From: Phenylobacterium immobile (ATCC 35973)
GTDB taxonomy: Bacteria > Pseudomonadota > Alphaproteobacteria > Caulobacterales > Caulobacteraceae
DNA length: 64,000 nucleotides
Reading direction: 5' to 3'
Assembly (NCBI RefSeq): GCF_001375595.1
Contig: NZ_CVJQ01000001.1
Location: 1,922,001-1,986,000 of the forward strand
Position numbers and translations under genes: made by a program. This document shows positions 60,758 to 64,000 of this stretch, piece after piece. The stretch's first letter is position 1; the number at the start of each line of letters is the position of its first letter. The notes beneath the pieces are model-generated. The model did not search any database, was not told the DNA's origin, and worked only from the letters and a program-made list of their open reading frames with translations.

Positions 60758-60786
60758 CAAATAGGCGTGAAGCACCGAAATTGCAA
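60758..60786 (-). promoter_or_regulatory. Candidate rpsB promoter
   Basis: The minus strand reads TTGCAA (60786-60781), a 17-base spacer, then TATTTG (60763-60758). This gives a leader of roughly 115 bases before the rpsB ATG. It lies between the stop of the MipA-like gene and the leader, the only place a strong r-protein promoter could sit. Call by eye. Confidence 0.5.
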
Positions 60787-60798
60787 GGGTTTAGGCGG

Positions 60799-61587
60799 TC
60801 AGCTCCAGCTGAAGCGCTTGGCCACCAGGAAGGCCACCCGGAAGTCGTTACGTTTGCGGATGATCGGGCTGTCGGCCGCGTCGCCGATGATCCGCTCATA
60901 GTTGGCCATGACTCCGGCGCCGAGGTTTTTACCAATCGGCGTCAGCATGAAGGCCAGCACGCCCGCGCCCTGGAGACCACCGCCGGGCGTATAGGCCGGC
61001 AGGCTGTTCGCCGCGCCCTCCGCCGGGGTTACGCCGTAATAGGCGCGCATGCGCTTGGCGTCCGCCCCACGAACATAGGCTTGGGTCGCGAGAAGGCCGA
61101 TCGGCGTGCGCGACTGCTGGGCGAGCGTGACCTGGTAGGTCAGGCCGTCGCTTTGCCCGGTGACGTCGTGGCCGACCTGGCCGCCGAAGACGAAGTTGCC
61201 AGGAAGCCGGGCGTAGGCGTAGCCGCCGGCGTTCGCGCCGAAGCCGGGCCGATCGAGGTTGGGAGCGATGGTCGGCCGGCCGGCGGAGAACTGCGGCTCG
61301 ACCTGCACGCCGACCCGGATCGCGTCGCCCTTGATCAGGTTGGCGCCGACGCCATTGAAGGGATCGGCGAAGAACCGGTCTTTGTAGTTGACGGCCAGCC
61401 ACGGGGCGACGCGCGCCTTGGCGTCACGCCCGCTGGCCCGGCGGCCGCTATAGAGGACGCCGGCGCCCACATCCACCGTCCAGGTCTTCTGCGGCGTGAC
61501 CTCGCGAAAGGGCATGACCTGGGCGCAGGCCGCGCCGCCGGCAAGCGCGAGGGCCGTGGAGACGACGGCGATAGATTTGATGTGCAT
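60799..61587 (-). CDS. MipA/OmpV-family outer membrane protein
   Basis: 262 residues with a Sec signal peptide (IKSIAVVSTALALAGGAACA, cut before QVMPF). The mature protein has alternating strands rich in Gly and aromatic residues (TWTVDVGAGVLYSGRRA, FVFGGQVGHDVTGQ, LGAGVMANYERIIGDAADSP) and the MipA/OmpV ending IIRKRNDFRVAFLVAKRF, with an aromatic near the C-terminus (FSWS). It has the ADAKRMRAYYGVTPAEG segment typical of the family. It is probably a small barrel; MipA in E. coli scaffolds MltA and PBP1b, OmpV-like proteins have other roles. It lies between dnaE and rpsB; co-regulation is not evident. Confidence 0.82.
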   Translation of the reverse strand: MHIKSIAVVSTALALAGGAACAQVMPFREVTPQKTWTVDVGAGVLYSGRRASGRDAKARVAPWLAVNYKDRFFADPFNGVGANLIKGDAIRVGVQVEPQFSAGRPTIAPNLDRPGFGANAGGYAYARLPGNFVFGGQVGHDVTGQSDGLTYQVTLAQQSRTPIGLLATQAYVRGADAKRMRAYYGVTPAEGAANSLPAYTPGGGLQGAGVLAFMLTPIGKNLGAGVMANYERIIGDAADSPIIRKRNDFRVAFLVAKRFSWS

Positions 61588-61654
61588 GGGGCGTACTCAG
61601 CTGAAAGGTTGTTCCTTCAACGCTGAAGCGGCGCCGTTGATCCGTATGCGTCGA

Positions 61655-64000
61655 TTAGACTTCTTCGACGAACAGCACGCCCGGCGCCGTCTTGATCGCG
61701 CCGCGCACCGCCCGATCCAGGCTGTAGCGTTCCGGCAGCTTCACCTCGACCTCGCGGCCGGCGCCAAGATTGGCGACCAGAACGATTTCGCCGCCGCGAG
61801 GGTTGGTGACGCCCAGCCGGGCCTTCAAGGCCTCAATCTCGGCGCTGGCGGCGGCGACGTGAACGCGCAGGCCGGCGGTGGCGTTCTCCACGGCCTTTTC
61901 CACAGGCTCGACGCCGTCGCCGAAGAAGCGGACCTCGCCGTCGCGCGCCTTCACCCGCACGCGCAGGGAAAGCGCCGCGCCGGGCTCCAGCAGGTCGCGG
62001 CACTGGCGTAGCGTCTCCGGCGGGAACAGCACCTCGTATTCGCCAGTCGGATCGGAGAAGGTGACGAAGGCGAACTTCTCGCCGGTCCGTGACGGCTTCT
62101 CGGTCTTGCGGCGCACGACGCCGGCCATGCGCAAGGCCTCCGCGCCGGCCTCGGCCTTGGCGATCGCGTCGACGTAAAGTTCGGTGCGCTTGCGGCGGAG
62201 CGCCTCAACCATGTCGTCGAGCGGGTGGCCGGACAGGTAGAAGCCGACGGCGGCCAGTTCCTCGTCCAGGCGCTGGACGGCGCTCCAGGGTTCGGTCTTG
62301 ACCAGGCGCGGCCGCGCGGCGTCGGACTGGTCGCCCAAAAGGCTCAACTGGTCAGAGGCGCGGTCGGACGCCACGCCCTGCCCGTAAGCGACCAGCTTCT
62401 CGGCCGCCGCAAAAGCCTGGGCGCGGCTGGGGTGGATGGAATCAAAGGCGCCGGCGCGGGCAAGGGTCTCGAAGGTCCGGCGGTTCACCTGCCGCGGATC
62501 AACACGCTCGACGAAGTCGAACAGGTCGCGGAACGGCCCGCCGGCCCGGCGCACCTCAACTACATGCTGCATCGCCTGGAAGCCGACGTTGCGGATAGCG
62601 CCTAGCGCATAGAGCACCTCGCCGTCGTCGACCTCGAAGTCGGCGCCGGAGCAGTTGATGTCAGGGCTCTTCACCTTCACGCCGAAGCGCCGGGCGTCCT
62701 GGTAGAACACCGAGAGCTTGTCGGTGTTGGCCATGTCGAGGCTCATGGACGCAGCGAAGAACTCGACTGGCGCGTTGGCCTTCAGCCAGGCGGTCTGATA
62801 GCTGACGACGGCGTAGGCGGCCGCATGGCTCTTGTTGAAGCCGTAGCCCGCGAACTTGTCGACCAGATCGAAGATGGAGCCGGCCTGGGCCGCCGGCACA
62901 TTGTTGGCCTCGGCGCCGGAGATGAACCGGGCGCGCTGGAGGTCCATCTCCTCCTTCTTCTTCTTACCCATGGCGCGGCGCAGAAGGTCGGCTTCGCCCA
63001 GGCTATAGCCCGCCAGGATCTGGGCGATCTGCATCACCTGTTCCTGGTAGACGATGACGCCGTAAGTCTCCTTGAGCACCCCTTCGAGGCTTGGATGCAG
63101 GTAGTCGATCGCCTTGCGGCCGAACTTGTTGTCGACGAACAACGGGATGTTCTCCATCGGCCCTGGCCGATAGAGCGAGACGATGGCGGTGACGTCTTCG
63201 ATCGAATTGGGCCGCAGTTGGCGCAGGGTGTCGCGCATCCCCTGCCCTTCCAACTGAAAGACGCCGATCGTCTGTGCGTTGCTCATCAGCTCATAGGCGC
63301 CCGCGTCGTCGAGCGGAATCGCCGCCATGTCGACGCCAGCGCCGCGCTTCTCCAGATACTTGAGCGCGCGGTCGATGACGGTGAGCGTTTTTAGCCCCAG
63401 GAAATCGAACTTCACCAGCCCGGCGCTTTCGACCCACTTCATGTTGAATTGGGTCGCCGGCAGCTCTGAACGCGGATCGCGGTAGAGCGGCGTCAGTTCA
63501 GTGAGCGGCCGATCGCTGATCACCACGCCCGCGGCGTGCGTCGACGCGTTGCGGTAAAGGCCCTCCAGCTGGAGCGCGACCTCCAGCAACTGGGCCACGG
63601 CGTCGTCGTCGCGTTTGGCCTGTTGCAGCCTTGGCTCGATCTCAATGGCCTTGGCCAGGGTGACGGGGTTGGCCGGATTTGCCGGCACCATCTTGGCCAG
63701 GCGGTCCACCTGCCCGAGCGGCAACTGCAAAACGCGACCGACGTCGCGCAGGACCGCGCGCGCCTGCAGCGTTCCAAACGTGATGATCTGCGCCACCCGG
63801 TCTTCACCGTAGCGCTGCTGGACATAGCTGATCACCTCTACCCGCCGCTCCTGGCAGAAGTCGATGTCGAAGTCGGGCATCGAGACCCGCTCAGGGTTCA
63901 GGAAGCGCTCGAACAGCAGGCCATATCGCAGGGGGTCGAGGTCGGTGATCGTCAGCGAATAGGCGACCAGCGAGCCGGCGCCGGAACCGCGGCCCGGGCC
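61655..64000 (-). CDS. dnaE: DNA polymerase III alpha subunit DnaE (N-terminus beyond window)
   Basis: 782 codons of the C-terminal part; the frame continues without a stop to the right edge, so the PHP domain and about a third of the protein are missing. The last 40 codons before the edge encode [20 protein letters not shown] and [11 protein letters not shown], which lead into the catalytic [13 protein letters not shown] motif with two Asp. Then [116 protein letters not shown] and a C-terminal OB-fold ([20 protein letters not shown]). It is the replicative polymerase. Confidence 0.96.
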   Translation of the reverse strand, partial: GPGRGSGAGSLVAYSLTITDLDPLRYGLLFERFLNPERVSMPDFDIDFCQERRVEVISYVQQRYGEDRVAQIITFGTLQARAVLRDVGRVLQLPLGQVDRLAKMVPANPANPVTLAKAIEIEPRLQQAKRDDDAVAQLLEVALQLEGLYRNASTHAAGVVISDRPLTELTPLYRDPRSELPATQFNMKWVESAGLVKFDFLGLKTLTVIDRALKYLEKRGAGVDMAAIPLDDAGAYELMSNAQTIGVFQLEGQGMRDTLRQLRPNSIEDVTAIVSLYRPGPMENIPLFVDNKFGRKAIDYLHPSLEGVLKETYGVIVYQEQVMQIAQILAGYSLGEADLLRRAMGKKKKEEMDLQRARFISGAEANNVPAAQAGSIFDLVDKFAGYGFNKSHAAAYAVVSYQTAWLKANAPVEFFAASMSLDMANTDKLSVFYQDARRFGVKVKSPDINCSGADFEVDDGEVLYALGAIRNVGFQAMQHVVEVRRAGGPFRDLFDFVERVDPRQVNRRTFETLARAGAFDSIHPSRAQAFAAAEKLVAYGQGVASDRASDQLSLLGDQSDAARPRLVKTEPWSAVQRLDEELAAVGFYLSGHPLDDMVEALRRKRTELYVDAIAKAEAGAEALRMAGVVRRKTEKPSRTGEKFAFVTFSDPTGEYEVLFPPETLRQCRDLLEPGAALSLRVRVKARDGEVRFFGDGVEPVEKAVENATAGLRVHVAAASAEIEALKARLGVTNPRGGEIVLVANLGAGREVEVKLPERYSLDRAVRGAIKTAPGVLFVEEV

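Overview
The window is a gene-dense, high-G+C stretch of alphaproteobacterial core chromosome. Several signs point to the Caulobacterales (Caulobacter or Phenylobacterium type): the ntrBCYX-dat-hfq order, a pyruvate dehydrogenase E1-beta carrying a lipoyl domain, an alphaproteobacterial GAAC-N7-GAAC SOS box at lexA, a CtrA-like site and a GANTC site at ftsB, and a UrcA-family protein. No tRNA or rRNA gene, CRISPR array, transposase, integrase or phage gene was found, and no gap between genes exceeds about 170 bases. Two genes are cut by the edges: hfq (left) and dnaE (right).

Left third (1-27.9 kb). Mostly minus strand: nitrogen regulation (dusB-ntrB-ntrC-ntrY-ntrX-dat-hfq), a plus-strand ispDF, a fused MFS/spermidine-synthase-like protein, pncC, a RatA/COQ10-like START protein and lipA. 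A small accessory block follows (SIMPL periplasmic protein, Aas-like acyl-AMP ligase, membrane diguanylate cyclase). Then come lpd-pdhC-pdhB-pdhA and ftsB, a 2-oxoglutarate oxygenase fused to a peroxiredoxin-like domain, an orphan KdpD/KdpE-like two-component pair, and eno. LipA supplies the lipoyl cofactor used by the adjacent E1-beta and E2 subunits.

Middle (28-45 kb). A PhoX-type Tat-exported phosphatase-like protein, rpmF, pyrG, secG and tpiA lie on the minus strand. A PpiD-like folding factor and trpE-trpG-trpD-trpC lie on the plus strand, followed by lexA with its SOS box, an extremely alanine-rich lipoprotein, comEC (minus), gltX and gltA.

Right third (45-64 kb). One long minus-strand run reads, in transcription order, dnaE (partial), a MipA/OmpV-like outer membrane protein, then rpsB-tsf-pyrH-frr-uppS-cdsA-dxr-rseP-bamA-skp-lpxD-fabZ-lpxA-lpxI-lpxB and a UrcA-family gene. 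It joins translation, undecaprenyl and CDP-DAG lipid precursors, the MEP pathway, outer-membrane protein assembly and lipid A synthesis. Many junctions overlap in ATGA or GTGA form.

I found no convincing previously undescribed system. The observations most worth checking are the NtrC/NtrX ATPase domains without a GAFTGA loop, the CtrA/GANTC architecture at ftsB, the peroxiredoxin-2OG oxygenase fusion, the orphan KdpDE pair, the structured rpsB leader and the ComEC protein without a recognisable nuclease domain. All assignments come from reading motifs by eye; no database search was run. Several starts were moved downstream of the longest open frame where a ribosome-binding site or family conservation favoured it.
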